Notes: generated from the letters alone by a model not told the origin. A stretch of DNA of 64,000 nt from an uncultured bacterium (GCA_958366705.1 CATXCB010000011.1:1-64000), one strand, 5' to 3'. Counted from the stretch's first letter, positions 1 to 9,045 are shown. Numbers and translations are program-made.

Positions 1-210
1 GTTCAGGGTGACAAATTGTGTGTTTAGAATGATGTTCTGTTAACTCAGAATGACAATAATCTCGCTTATATATTTAGAAATATTGATACCCTGCTCATTA
101 TATTCGCTTGCAATGGCGTACGGTTACACAATTTTGCCATTGATTAATTAAAAAATCAATGGCATTTTATAAAAATAATATTTAGATCTTTTGTCTTATC
201 AAACTATGGA
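1..210. other. Gene-free left edge with short degenerate repeats
   Basis: No gene is visible. The first 60 bases hold imperfect copies of a short motif: TCAGGGTGACAA near 3, TTAGAATGAT near 24 and TCAGAATGACAA near 44. The rest is AT-rich and ends at the stop of the ExbD gene on the minus strand. The repeats could belong to a dispersed family continuing to the left; this cannot be judged from one window. Confidence 0.4.
135..170 (+). terminator. Hairpin with U-rich tail, plus-strand orientation
   Basis: TGCCATTGATT at 135-145 pairs with AATCAATGGCA at 154-164 across an 8-nt AT loop and is followed by TTTTAT. The T-rich side is on the plus strand, so it would stop transcripts entering from the left. 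It could also block readthrough from the converging exb operon. Confidence 0.5.
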
Positions 211-591
211 TTATATTTGATTTAGCGAGATTGCTTTTACTCCTGCATATCTTGCTTTATCCATAAGTTTTACTACTGCTCCGTGTGTAGCATCTCCATC
301 TGTTTCAATTAATAATCCATCTGGATAATTCTTTATTTCCTGACTTAAAACTGTTCCAAGCCTGTCAGGAGCTATTTCCTCATTATGAATGTAATATTTG
401 TTATTTCTGGTTACCATTACTGTCAATATTTTTGATTCCTTTTCAATCTTTGACTGTTCAACATTTTCAGGTACACTTAGGCTTATACCCTGTTGATCAA
501 GTAATGGTGCAATTACCATCATAATGATTAGCAGAACTAAGAAAATATCTGTAAGTGGTGTAATATTTATTTCGTTAAATGTATCTCTCAT
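211..591 (-). CDS. exbD: ExbD/TolR-family biopolymer transport protein (copy 1)
   Basis: The 126-residue protein has the ExbD/TolR plan: a short cytoplasmic N-terminus, one transmembrane helix (about residues 12-30, PLTDIFLVLLIIMMVIAP) and a periplasmic domain. The helix keeps the single aspartate that takes part in proton translocation with ExbB. It lies last in a minus-strand run TonB-like, ExbB, ExbD, ExbD, two bases from the preceding exbD. The membrane segment is almost identical to that of the upstream copy while the periplasmic parts differ, so this is a tandem paralogue. Role by family: the proton-motive-force-driven motor that energises TonB or a Tol-like protein. Which outer-membrane receptor it serves is not visible. 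Confidence 0.9.
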   Translation of the reverse strand: MRDTFNEINITPLTDIFLVLLIIMMVIAPLLDQQGISLSVPENVEQSKIEKESKILTVMVTRNNKYYIHNEEIAPDRLGTVLSQEIKNYPDGLLIETDGDATHGAVVKLMDKARYAGVKAISLNQI

Positions 592-593
592 TG

Positions 594-1061
594 TTATTCT
601 CCGTCCTGAGGCGCATTAATCTTAGCCTGCTCTTTTAGTTCTTTTTGTTCTTTTTTATTTAAAGGTTCTCCAGCAACGACAAGTTTTTGATATTCCGCAT
701 TTTGTGCTGAATTCATTATGTCCATGATTTTAGAACTTTTTATATTCTTATCTGCTTTTACTACAACCTCTGGTTTTTCGCTATTTCCTTTTAATGCAAT
801 CAATTTATCTGTTAATGATGAAGAAGTTGTAGGTTCTCCATTTACAAACAGAGCACCGTCTGCAGTTACAGATACTGTCACTTTTGGGTTTTCTATGTTA
901 ACGCCGTTATTAACTTCAGGAACATCTACGGCATTATCCATGGATTGAAATGACGGAGCGACAACCATCATAATGATTAACAGAACTAAGAAAATATCTG
1001 TAAGTGGTGTAATGTTTATTTCTGTAAATAATTGTTGTTTTTTCTTACTGCTAAATGCCAT
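594..1061 (-). CDS. exbD: ExbD/TolR-family biopolymer transport protein (copy 2)
   Basis: This 155-residue ExbD paralogue has one membrane helix at about residues 17-38 (INITPLTDIFLVLLII) with the conserved aspartate, then a periplasmic domain. The tail after about residue 130 is rich in Lys, Glu and Gln, and copy 1 lacks it. An AAAGGG ribosome binding site precedes the start. It sits 24 bases after exbB and directly before the other exbD, so the motor may contain two different ExbD subunits. By family it couples the proton gradient to TonB or Tol action. Confidence 0.9.
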   Translation of the reverse strand: MAFSSKKKQQLFTEINITPLTDIFLVLLIIMMVVAPSFQSMDNAVDVPEVNNGVNIENPKVTVSVTADGALFVNGEPTTSSSLTDKLIALKGNSEKPEVVVKADKNIKSSKIMDIMNSAQNAEYQKLVVAGEPLNKKEQKELKEQAKINAPQDGE

Positions 1062-1085
1062 TTTTTTCCCTTTATATTAAATAGG

Positions 1086-1733
1086 CTAACTAACTTTTGA
1101 TGATGAATATTTTGATTGAGTTTCATTTTCAGCATCAACAAAGCTTAAGAATAAAAGTTTAATAAGTTGAAAATCATCTTCATAGTGTTTTACAATTGAC
1201 TGGAATGAGTTATAGAATATAACAGCAACAATAGCAACACCCAAACCAAAAGCTGTAGCAATCAATGCAGAACCGATACCGGAAGCAACAGTGGCAGCTT
1301 GATTACCTGAATCTGCTAAAATGTTGAAAGTTAACAGGATTCTGACTACAGTTCCGAACAAACCTAAAAACGGAGCAACACCGCCGATTGTACCAAGAAT
1401 TGTCAAATGACTTTCCAGTTTTCTTGTAGCTAGAGCTGCTGAAATATCAAAAGAACGTGAAAATCCGTTTCTTTGTTCTGAAAAGATTCTTACAGCTTCT
1501 TCAATAACTTCTCCAATAACTCCACCGCATCTAATTGCTATATTTTGAGCAGCTGATAAATCGTTTTTTGAAAGTTCTCTATTTAACTCTCTCATATAAA
1601 CTGTAATATCTCTTTGGTTTTTTTGGTAGAATGACCATTTGCTGATTACAACCCCAACAACTAAAATTGAACAAAGAAATATTGGTAAAAGTACCGGCCA
1701 GTCCATTTTAATTGATTCTAATAATAATTCCAT
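1086..1733 (-). CDS. exbB: ExbB/TolQ/MotA-family proton channel protein
   Basis: This 215-residue protein has an N-terminal membrane helix (about residues 12-32), a cytoplasmic helical stretch, and the typical C-terminal pair of helices. These include ILGTIGGVAPFLGLFGTVV and ASGIGSALIATAFGLGVAI, the signature of the MotA/TolQ/ExbB channel family. It forms the proton channel with the two ExbD proteins encoded just downstream and lies 44 bases after the TonB-like gene. Length is normal for ExbB. TolQ is the alternative name, but a TonB-type C-terminal domain next door and no visible TolA, TolB or Pal favour Exb. Confidence 0.9.
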   Translation of the reverse strand: MELLLESIKMDWPVLLPIFLCSILVVGVVISKWSFYQKNQRDITVYMRELNRELSKNDLSAAQNIAIRCGGVIGEVIEEAVRIFSEQRNGFSRSFDISAALATRKLESHLTILGTIGGVAPFLGLFGTVVRILLTFNILADSGNQAATVASGIGSALIATAFGLGVAIVAVIFYNSFQSIVKHYEDDFQLIKLLFLSFVDAENETQSKYSSSKVS

Positions 1734-1777
1734 AGTTTTTATCCTCTTTTTATGTAATAACTTTTCTGATTATTTGA

Positions 1778-3025
1778 TTAGTATTTTGCAGGTCCAAATA
1801 CGTTGTAGTCAAATGTAAATTGAATATCTATACTTGAACCTTTATACTCGGGTGGCAGTGTTCTAAACGGTGCTGCCAGATGAACTGCATTTAAAGCGGC
1901 TTTATCTGCAGCTTGAAGCCCTGATGATTTAAATACGCTGCAGGATAGTAATCTTCCGTCTTTAGCTATTTTGAACAGAAGAACTACACGTTTGCTTTCG
2001 TTTCCTTTTGGTGGATCCCAGTTCATTTTAATTCTTCTCTGGAGTTCTTTCATGTATGGTCCAAAATCAGGTTCTCTGATAGCATCTATGCCGGGACGGC
2101 CTCCTCCTCCGCCAGGATTTCCTCCTCCTGATCCAGAACCGCTGCCGTAACCTGAACCTGTTCCAGAACTAGAACCTCTGCCTGAACCATACCCTGATGC
2201 TATTTTAGATCCTGAGCCGCTGCCAACAGGAGCTAATGATGGGTTTGGTGCAAATGAGCCTCCGCCTTTTGAACCTCCGTTGCTTGAAGACCCTGAACCG
2301 CTAATCGGGCCGGTTGCATACTGCCCTGCTCTTGTGCCGCCTGGTGGTACCGGTACTTTGAACGGAGTTGAACTCGGTCTTGAGACTGTCTTAGGCGTCA
2401 TAGGAGGACGTACAGACGGTCTTGCTGTTGGTGGTTGAGGTTTTGCAAGCTGAGGTTTTGGTACAGCTTTTTCAACATTTTGAGCCTGTGGTACATATTT
2501 TTGCGGTGTAGTTGCCTTAGGTGGTGTATTTGTTGGTTTTTTAGGAGCTACACTCTGTGTAATTTTATTCATTATAGATGATTTTTTAGGGGCAGGAGAT
2601 GGTGCCGGTGATGATGGTTTTGGCTTAGCCGATGGGGTAGACGACGGCATTGAAACCGGAAGTTTTGGATTATTAATTCCACCGGTTCTTGAATTTCTAT
2701 CTGCTCTAAATCTTGTATTTTTGTTTAATGGTGTTTCTTCTTTATCTACTAATACAAATTCAATATCATTAATTTTTGGCTTAGGTTTTTCAAATAATGT
2801 TAAATGAATACCTAGCAGGGCTAAAATTGTTAATATCAGCCATAATGAGATAAGCGTTGCAGGGTGAAGTATTGACGAAATTATAATCCCTTTCTTAAGG
2901 GATATAGATTCTTCATCTGCTCTTGTTACTGCAGGCATTTCATATTCAGATTTATCTTTGAAATAACCTTTTGTATTATTTTCTCTGTTATTTATATTTT
3001 CAGTGTATTTCCCTAATATAGACAT
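1778..3025 (-). CDS. tonB: TonB-like energy transducer with Pro/Ser/Gly-rich spacer
   Basis: The 415-residue protein has one membrane helix at about residues 50-75, a long Pro/Lys/Ser-rich stretch (about 110-215), a Gly/Ser-rich stretch (about 220-320) and a C-terminal TonB/TolA-type domain (about 325-415, with YMKELQRRIKMNWDPPKG). The two low-complexity segments would span the periplasm so that the C-terminal domain can reach outer-membrane receptors. The ATG at 3025 is chosen because AGGGAA lies 6-7 bases before it; the in-frame TTG codons upstream have no such site. It heads the ExbB-ExbD-ExbD operon. A TolA-like role remains possible. Confidence 0.82.
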   Translation of the reverse strand: MSILGKYTENINNRENNTKGYFKDKSEYEMPAVTRADEESISLKKGIIISSILHPATLISLWLILTILALLGIHLTLFEKPKPKINDIEFVLVDKEETPLNKNTRFRADRNSRTGGINNPKLPVSMPSSTPSAKPKPSSPAPSPAPKKSSIMNKITQSVAPKKPTNTPPKATTPQKYVPQAQNVEKAVPKPQLAKPQPPTARPSVRPPMTPKTVSRPSSTPFKVPVPPGGTRAGQYATGPISGSGSSSNGGSKGGGSFAPNPSLAPVGSGSGSKIASGYGSGRGSSSGTGSGYGSGSGSGGGNPGGGGGRPGIDAIREPDFGPYMKELQRRIKMNWDPPKGNESKRVVLLFKIAKDGRLLSCSVFKSSGLQAADKAALNAVHLAAPFRTLPPEYKGSSIDIQFTFDYNVFGPAKY

Positions 3026-3110
3026 TTCATTCCCTAACAACAAAAGTTTGTTTACGTGATATCGTTAATAATTTTATTTTAAATTAAAAATAAAATTATT
3101 GGTCAACTTA

Positions 3111-3845
3111 CTAGTTTTCAATACTAGAAGGATTAACTGTAATCGGCTGAGTTAATATAAGTTCAACAGATGCATTTGCAGGTATTTCAACATCTGAACC
3201 TTTGTCCCAGATAGATTTTACAAGTCCGCCGCCTGCTCCGACTGCAGTCATAAGAGCTGCGCCTCTACCTACACTGCCTCCAGACAGCGGAGCTGCAATT
3301 GTACCGATAATTGCTCCAGAACCTGCACCGATAGCGATATCTTTAGCATATTCTCCTGCAACTTCCATATTCGTACCTCCAACTAGGGAGCCGGTATTGT
3401 CATCAGTTTTCATAACTGCTGATATTGGAATATTAAGACCTGATGGAGTTATAATATGCGTAAATCTTAATGTAAGTTTTCCATTTATTGTACCATGTTT
3501 GGCTTTAGAAACCTCAATTACTGTTCCTGTTACCGAGCTGCCTGCAGGTGCAATCAGGTTTCCGTTATAGTAAAAATCACTTCCAAGTGCAAGTGAAATA
3601 TTTTGACCGTTGTAAGCAGTTTCAGAACTTACCGGAGCCATGAATACAGCTCTAAAAGCTTGACCAGCAGGGACTGTTACTACGCGTCCTTTTAGTGTGT
3701 TATTTTTTAGTACAAAATTTTCTTGACTGTAATAGTTCGGCTGGTATGCAGGAGTTGGGTTATGCTGTTGATAACTAAAGTTACCTGCAGCCATAACAGT
3801 ATTTGCAGTGAACAAAACTGCTGTTAATATTATAAATTTTTTCAT
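3111..3845 (-). CDS. Exported protein with a TrbI-like beta domain and glycine-rich segment
   Basis: The 244-residue protein starts with a clear signal peptide (MKKFIILTAVLFTANTVMAA). After a Tyr/Gln/Pro-rich stretch comes a region (about 50-145) reminiscent of the C-terminal domain of conjugation TrbI/VirB10 proteins: IPAG-like turns, VTGTVIEV, GKLTLRFTHI and P-G-L-N-I-P-I. A Gly/Ala-rich segment (about 165-210) follows. A shorter relative lies just upstream on the same strand. It sits before the TonB operon, separated by an all-AT hairpin (3067-3100). An envelope role is likely; the TrbI resemblance is from memory of the family and is weak. Confidence 0.6.
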   Translation of the reverse strand: MKKFIILTAVLFTANTVMAAGNFSYQQHNPTPAYQPNYYSQENFVLKNNTLKGRVVTVPAGQAFRAVFMAPVSSETAYNGQNISLALGSDFYYNGNLIAPAGSSVTGTVIEVSKAKHGTINGKLTLRFTHIITPSGLNIPISAVMKTDDNTGSLVGGTNMEVAGEYAKDIAIGAGSGAIIGTIAAPLSGGSVGRGAALMTAVGAGGGLVKSIWDKGSDVEIPANASVELILTQPITVNPSSIEN

Positions 3846-3920
3846 AAATACTCTCCCTAAATCATAATTATCTATTTTATTATTTTATACCATTTAAGTA
3901 TTTTGTCAATTTATTAATGG

Positions 3921-4544
3921 TTAATCTGTTAAGGTATGTGTAATTGACGCCGGAGCAGTTAAAATAATCATTTGCTGCTCTCCTGCAGAAATTTTTGTGT
4001 GCTGTCCCATTGACCTTTTTCCACCCGGTCTGAGTTGAAGTGTAGCACCTCTATAATTCCATGCTGTACCTTGAAACTTGCTCTGATAATGCGGAACTTT
4101 AACCCATTCTGCCGGTGGTGTTAAACCTCCGCCTATCAAATTGTTATTAGATGTGTACAGGTAACCTCTAATTGGAATTTCAAAGCCATCTTTCATTATT
4201 ATTTTTGTTATTTTTACTTTCATTGATGCATTTGTTCCAATAACAGGTTCATTTATTTTTTCAATATAACCATAAAATTCAGTGTTTCTGGGAATTATGT
4301 TTGTTTCATACATAAACAAATCATTAGTTGCTATAAACTTAACTTTGTATCCAACCGGACATGTTTCTGTAGATATTTCCTGCGTGTTTAAGACCGGTAT
4401 AAATGTTCCTGCCGGCAGAGTGATTTCGTCATATCCTCGCATTTCAAGCTGAATATTTTCCAACGGTTCTGTTGCCAGAGTCAGATTTGTTGAAATAATC
4501 GAAATAAAAAGGATTGATGAGAGTATTATTAAAAATCTTTTCAT
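3921..4544 (-). CDS. Exported protein related to the 3.1-kb TrbI-like protein
   Basis: The 207-residue protein opens with a signal peptide or membrane anchor (MKRFLIILSSILFISIIST) followed by a beta-rich domain. Motifs such as LPAGTFIPV, KVKITKIIMKDGFEIPI and GGLTPPAEW resemble those of the neighbouring exported protein. A longer reading frame reaches 4610, but the ATG at 4544 is preferred: it is followed at once by the signal peptide and a consensus promoter lies inside the longer frame. Function is unknown; the pairing with its neighbour and the TonB cluster suggests an envelope component. Confidence 0.6.
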   Translation of the reverse strand: MKRFLIILSSILFISIISTNLTLATEPLENIQLEMRGYDEITLPAGTFIPVLNTQEISTETCPVGYKVKFIATNDLFMYETNIIPRNTEFYGYIEKINEPVIGTNASMKVKITKIIMKDGFEIPIRGYLYTSNNNLIGGGLTPPAEWVKVPHYQSKFQGTAWNYRGATLQLRPGGKRSMGQHTKISAGEQQMIILTAPASITHTLTD

Positions 4545-4551
4545 ACGTGTT

Positions 4552-4579
4552 ATTATAACAGTTTTTCTTTGTATTTCAA
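4552..4579 (-). promoter_or_regulatory. Sigma-70-type promoter giving a near-leaderless mRNA
   Basis: On the minus strand TTGAAA (4574-4579) is followed after 16 bases by TATAAT (4552-4557). The ATG at 4544 begins 7 bases after the -10 box, where transcription would be expected to start. No Shine-Dalgarno sequence fits in that gap. Confidence 0.6.
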
Positions 4580-4657
4580 GTAGAACTTCCATATCGAATG
4601 ACATTTTCATTGAATCTTATTCAGCAGGCTTGGCTATCAAATCCAAATAATTATTGA

Positions 4658-5641
4658 CTATGAAATAGTGTACGTATTATTTTCTTTTCTAATGTAATCA
4701 ATATATTCTAAAATTTTATTATAATTTTCTTCAACAACCATTACCCCTCGTATTTTTGATGCATTTCTTATTCCTGCTATATAGTAAGGATAAAATTTTC
4801 TGAAAAATTTTATGGCTACAGCTTCTCCGCGTAAGCTTATTTCTTCATCCAGATGATTTTTCATCATATCAAGTTTTTCATCTAATGTTGGTTCCGGTAG
4901 TTTTTCTCCGGTTTGAAGATAATGGGCTATTCTTCCTATCAATGTCGGGTCACCCAGTATTCCTCTGCCTATTGCAACTCCGTCAGCCGAACTTTCTTCA
5001 ATAGCTTGAATTGCTGTATCAACAGAGGTTATATCCCCGTTTGCAAAGACAGGAATACCTACATTTTCTTTTAGTAGTTTGATTTTTTTCCAATCAGCCT
5101 TGCCTGAATAGAATTGTGAGCGTGTTCTGGCATGGATAGTTATGAATTGGGCTCCAGCTTCTTGCATTTGCTGTCCGAATTCAACAAAGTTCATATCATC
5201 TGCAGTATATCCAAGTCGAAATTTTACACTTACAGGTTTATCAGTTCCATCTTTTACTGCTTTGACTAAATCTGCAGCCAGAGCTGGATTTTTCATCAAA
5301 GCAGAACCGTCTTGTCCTTTTACTACTTTATTAACAGGACAGCCCATATTTATGTCAATCATATCTGCAAATTGTGTTAAATATTTTGCTGCATTTTTCA
5401 TTAAATGAGGCTTGTGACCGCAAATTTGGTAAGCGATGGGGTGATGACATTCATCAAGTTTTGTTATTTCTGTTTGTACATTCTGTGCCAAAAATTCAGA
5501 ACTAATCATTTCCGTAGTTAAAAGACACTCTTTCGAATATTTTCGAACGAGTGATCTTAAAACATAGTCTGTAATTCCGGCCATTGGGGCAAGTGAAACC
5601 CTGCTTTTTATTAAGTTTGATACTGTTGTATTATTGTGCAT
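4658..5641 (-). CDS. dusB: tRNA-dihydrouridine synthase
   Basis: This 327-residue flavoenzyme reduces uridines in the tRNA D-loop to dihydrouridine with FMN and NADPH. The N-terminal TIM barrel shows the FMN-binding start SLAPMAGITDYVLR, the catalytic-cysteine motif DINMGCPVNKVVKG, the substrate-contact segment KFRLGY, the histidine motif ITIHARTRSQFY and the phosphate-binding end FANGDI and GVAIGRGILGDP. A helical C-terminal domain completes a normal Dus length. The start overlaps the stop of the upstream TPR gene by 11 bases, suggesting coupled translation. Confidence 0.93.
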   Translation of the reverse strand: MHNNTTVSNLIKSRVSLAPMAGITDYVLRSLVRKYSKECLLTTEMISSEFLAQNVQTEITKLDECHHPIAYQICGHKPHLMKNAAKYLTQFADMIDINMGCPVNKVVKGQDGSALMKNPALAADLVKAVKDGTDKPVSVKFRLGYTADDMNFVEFGQQMQEAGAQFITIHARTRSQFYSGKADWKKIKLLKENVGIPVFANGDITSVDTAIQAIEESSADGVAIGRGILGDPTLIGRIAHYLQTGEKLPEPTLDEKLDMMKNHLDEEISLRGEAVAIKFFRKFYPYYIAGIRNASKIRGVMVVEENYNKILEYIDYIRKENNTYTIS

Positions 5642-7757
5642 ATTTTTTTAATTCTTCTGCGCGTGCTTTTGCATATTGTTTGTATTCATCTTCTTCTACA
5701 TTTGAATTTACATACGCATTGTAATAATCGTAAGCATCTTTATATTTGCCTAGTGCATCGTAATCTGATGCTATTAAGTAATTGCATATTGTAAAGTCTT
5801 TGTTTAAGCTATATGCCTTTTTTAAATCCGCAATTGCTTCATTCCTTTTCTCTTTTGTATCATATATCATACCACGATAATAAAGTGCGTATGCGTTTTG
5901 AGAATCTTTTGATAAAATTTCGTTAAATTTTTCAAAACTTTCATCAAGTTTATTTTCATCATATAAAGCAATAGCATCATTTAACATGTTGGAATTATCT
6001 GCTTCTTCAATGGAGTTTAGATATTCTAATGCCTGTTTATTATTTTTATTTAATGCAATTGATTTATTAAGGTATTCTTTTGCTGTTGAATAATCTTCTT
6101 TTTCTCCGTATAAAATTGCAATATAGTAAGCAATATCAGAATCTGCAGGTTTTAATAGAAATGCTTTCTGGTAATATTCGATAGCTTTATCTTTATCACC
6201 CAGTTCCTGGAAAGAAGAAGCTGCTCCAACCATTGAATTGGCTGTTGGCGGATTTATGCTTAAATATATATTTGCCGCATTCTGATAGTCTTTATTATTG
6301 TAAAATTCTGCTGCTTTAGTCAGTTTATTATCAGTTTGCATATTGGAAATCGTTTTTGTAGTCTTTGATATGGTTGTATCTTTAGGAAATTTTGTTTGAG
6401 CTGTTTTTAATGTGTTTAATGCTCCATCATAATCATTTCCTTGAGCTTGTGCTAATGCCATATTTACATACATCTCAGGATCTTTTGTATTTAATTTTAT
6501 AGCTTCTTGGTATAGGTAAACTGCATTGTCGATTTTTCCATTTTTATGTAACTCTATAGCATAATCATAAAGAATTCCGGACGGATTAGATTTTGCCATG
6601 TTTGTATTTACATATGCAACAAACTGCTGTGGCGGCATTGTCTTTTTTGCATTTTCAATCATTTGTGATTTTAAATAATCATTATTTGGATCAAGTGCCA
6701 TTACCTTTTTAAAGCCTTCCTGTGCAATTTTGCTTTCTCCTAATTTATCATAGCACTGTGCTCTGTATAAATTTGCGTTTATGTTGTCAGGATAAAGAAT
6801 TAGCACTGATTCATACGCCTTAATTGCTGTACGATAATCTTCTTTTTGTTGATACAGTGTTCCGACATTCAATCTTGTATTAATATTTGATGGATCTAAG
6901 GTTTCAGCCTGTTTGTAATATGTTAAAGCTTCATCCAGTCGTCCGGCTTTTTGTAAAACAGCACCCATGTTTGCGTTAAGATTCCCATTGTTAGGGGTGT
7001 CCTGTAATTTCTTTTGAAATGTTCTTTCCAGTGTATATAAAATATCTTTGTTATCTGATGTTGATTTTTCTAAGACATAACTGTATTCTTTTAAAGCATC
7101 ATCAGCATTTCCAAGGTTGTCTAGTACTTTCGCATATGTTAATCTTAAATTTAAGTCAGATGGACCTACCGCTACCGCTTTTTTATAATATTCTGCGGCT
7201 TTTGGCTCATTGCCTAATAGTTTCATAATATCTCCGACTTGTTCAAAGCTGTTTTTTTGTAACTCTCGGCTCCCGAGTGCTTGTGTAAATTCATATGCTG
7301 CAGCCGGAAAATTTCCTTCGGCTCGCAATCTTTTAGCTGTATTGAATCTGTTTTGAGGCGACTGGTCAAATTTTTGTTCCATCAGGCACCTTTGCAAGTT
7401 GTTTGATACCTGATTTATTGCCTGTGCTGAATTTTGTACTGCTCCATCGTTTGGGTAGTACATTAAATAAAATAGAGCACTTCTATAATCATCAGCAGCT
7501 TTAGCCCAATTTTTATCTTTATTGGCAAAATCTGTTCCTCTTGATAAATATGAATTAATCAGTCCGATTCTTGCGGAATTATCAAGGTAATTTATTCTTA
7601 ATGCATTTTTAAATTCAGTTATTGCACTCGAATACTGGTAATTTGATAAATAATTCTGCCCAAGGTCAAAGTGTTCTCTAAAATCTGCAAATGCTGTTCC
7701 GTTTAATAAACAAAGTATTAAGGTTAGTTTTGCAAGTTTTACTAATGATTTTTTCAT
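5631..7757 (-). CDS. Exported multi-TPR protein
   Basis: The 708-residue protein has a signal peptide (cleavage likely after NGTAFA, residues 19-24) and then tetratricopeptide repeats almost to the C-terminus. Recurrent units such as NLGNADDALKEYSYVLE, KAGRLDEALTYYKQAETLDP and ELGDKDKAIEYYQKAFLLKP mark about a dozen repeats. TPR arrays are protein-binding scaffolds; the partner is not apparent. It forms an overlapping pair with dusB, a housekeeping gene, which says little about its role. The exported location is inferred from the signal peptide. Confidence 0.8.
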   Translation of the reverse strand: MKKSLVKLAKLTLILCLLNGTAFADFREHFDLGQNYLSNYQYSSAITEFKNALRINYLDNSARIGLINSYLSRGTDFANKDKNWAKAADDYRSALFYLMYYPNDGAVQNSAQAINQVSNNLQRCLMEQKFDQSPQNRFNTAKRLRAEGNFPAAAYEFTQALGSRELQKNSFEQVGDIMKLLGNEPKAAEYYKKAVAVGPSDLNLRLTYAKVLDNLGNADDALKEYSYVLEKSTSDNKDILYTLERTFQKKLQDTPNNGNLNANMGAVLQKAGRLDEALTYYKQAETLDPSNINTRLNVGTLYQQKEDYRTAIKAYESVLILYPDNINANLYRAQCYDKLGESKIAQEGFKKVMALDPNNDYLKSQMIENAKKTMPPQQFVAYVNTNMAKSNPSGILYDYAIELHKNGKIDNAVYLYQEAIKLNTKDPEMYVNMALAQAQGNDYDGALNTLKTAQTKFPKDTTISKTTKTISNMQTDNKLTKAAEFYNNKDYQNAANIYLSINPPTANSMVGAASSFQELGDKDKAIEYYQKAFLLKPADSDIAYYIAILYGEKEDYSTAKEYLNKSIALNKNNKQALEYLNSIEEADNSNMLNDAIALYDENKLDESFEKFNEILSKDSQNAYALYYRGMIYDTKEKRNEAIADLKKAYSLNKDFTICNYLIASDYDALGKYKDAYDYYNAYVNSNVEEDEYKQYAKARAEELKKYAQ

Positions 7758-7847
7758 TTGTGCTCCTTCCTCAGGATTTATTTTATTACAACTTTATTTT
7801 TCTGTATATACACAACCAGTTAATTGTAAATTTCTGTATATAAAACA

Positions 7848-7877
7848 AACAGAGTAAGATAACTATCTTACTCTGTT
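7848..7877 (-). terminator. Intrinsic terminator of the small acidic gene
   Basis: A perfect 14-bp stem (AACAGAGTAAGATA at 7848-7861 with its complement at 7864-7877) is followed on the minus strand by TTGTTTTATA. It lies 26 bases after the stop of the 53-residue gene and just beyond the start of the TPR gene. Confidence 0.7.
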
Positions 7878-7902
7878 AATAAATGTTTTAAAATGAAATT
7901 GT

Positions 7903-8064
7903 TTAAATATTAAAGTCATTTACTGAAATAAAGTTTAAACACTCATCAAATAAATTGTGTATCGGCTCTGATAAGTCCATAAATTCTAAAGAGACATCTT
8001 CTGCTAACTCATACTTTGCAACTTCCATTGTGTTAATCATCACTTCAGCTTGTGTTGTTGTCAT
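7903..8064 (-). CDS. Small acidic protein of 53 residues
   Basis: The frame starts MTTTQAEVMINTMEVAKYE and ends NDFNI. It has AAGGAG about 10 bases before the ATG and a strong terminator after it, which makes it a likely real gene although short. The composition is acidic (many Glu and Asp), probably helical, with no membrane segment or cysteines. No family is recognised. It lies between the TPR gene and infC and reads away from infC. Confidence 0.6.
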   Translation of the reverse strand: MTTTQAEVMINTMEVAKYELAEDVSLEFMDLSEPIHNLFDECLNFISVNDFNI

Positions 8065-8299
8065 ACCTTAATACTCCTTATTTTTTATCCGGTTTAATAT
8101 CTTTAATCTTGACAAGTTATTTATCGGACTGAATTTTTAAAAACTTTAAATTTATATTTTTATATTTTTAGAAATTGTTGAAAAGCCTGCTGTATAAACA
8201 ATTAGACCGTGTTACAAAACTTAATATTAGTTTAATATCAAGGTATAGCATATTTTTCCTTTTTGTGATAATATGAATCCGTGGTAATACTTTAATATA

Positions 8300-8314
8300 G
8301 GAGATAAAACAATA
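8300..8314 (+). promoter_or_regulatory. Ribosome binding site with possible AUA start for infC
   Basis: GGAG at 8300-8303 stands 8 bases before an in-frame ATA (8312-8314) opening a 15-codon extension of infC. In many bacteria infC starts with a rare codon such as AUU, through which IF-3 represses its own synthesis. The ATG at 8357 has only a weaker AAGGA 10 bases upstream, so the rare start is a serious alternative. Confidence 0.5.
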
Positions 8315-8356
8315 GCTAACGATACTAGATCCGCAAGGGATAAGGATAAAACAATA

Positions 8357-8854
8357 ATGAATGAACGTATTCGTTCAAAAGAAGTAAGATTGATTGATGA
8401 AAATGGTGTAAATCATGGTGTAGTACCAACATCTAAAGCCTTGGAAATGGCAGAAGATGCGGATTTAGATTTAGTGTTGATAAGCCCTAATCAGGCACCT
8501 CCTGTAGCTAAAATTTTAGATTACGGCAAATATAAATATGAATTGGCTAAAAAAGCTAAAGAAGCAAAGAAAAAACAACATGTTGTTGATGTAAAAGAAG
8601 TAAAAGTAAGATATAAAATAGACACACATGATTATGAAGTTAGACTAAAAAGTGTTAGAAAATTTATATCACAGGGAAATAAGGTTAAGATTGTTGTAAT
8701 GTTGCGCGGTCGTGAAATGCAGCATTCTAATCTTGCGTTTGAATTGGCAAGCAGATTCATTGCAGATTTAGCAAATGATCCGCTTCAAATAGAGAAAAAA
8801 CCTCAATTAGAAGGCAGAAATGTAACTTTATACTTGGCTCCTCAATCTTCATAG
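8357..8854 (+). CDS. infC: Translation initiation factor IF-3
   Basis: The 165-residue product binds the 30S subunit, keeps it apart from 50S and checks start codons. The N-terminal domain begins MNERIRSKEVRLIDENG, and the linker LDYGKYKYELAKKAKEAKKK and C-terminal domain (KEVKVRYKIDTHDYEVRLK, GNKVKIVVMLRGREMQH) are standard. Upstream of the ATG the frame stays open for 15 codons to an ATA with a better-placed ribosome binding site, so the protein may be longer. The usual partners rpmI and rplT do not follow; a tRNA gene does. Confidence 0.93.
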   Translation: MNERIRSKEVRLIDENGVNHGVVPTSKALEMAEDADLDLVLISPNQAPPVAKILDYGKYKYELAKKAKEAKKKQHVVDVKEVKVRYKIDTHDYEVRLKSVRKFISQGNKVKIVVMLRGREMQHSNLAFELASRFIADLANDPLQIEKKPQLEGRNVTLYLAPQSS

Positions 8855-9045
8855 TTACTTTTTGAGCATTGATATTTGCCGAAATTATGGTTTGTGGTGC
8901 TTTGCTTTACGCTTTTTAAAGCGTATTTAAAGTGAATTGTTAATTTTAACTTCTGCTTGTATTTGATTAAAGTCACGGAGAAAATGCTTTTTGTTTGTAT
9001 AAAATATCTTATTAGAAAAAATATTATAATTTTAAAATCTTTTTC

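Noticed and set aside
3202..3570. A 122-residue plus-strand frame opposite the exported TrbI-like protein
   Set aside because: It is antisense to a gene with a clear signal peptide, and its Pro/Ala composition is the mirror of the Gly-rich gene.
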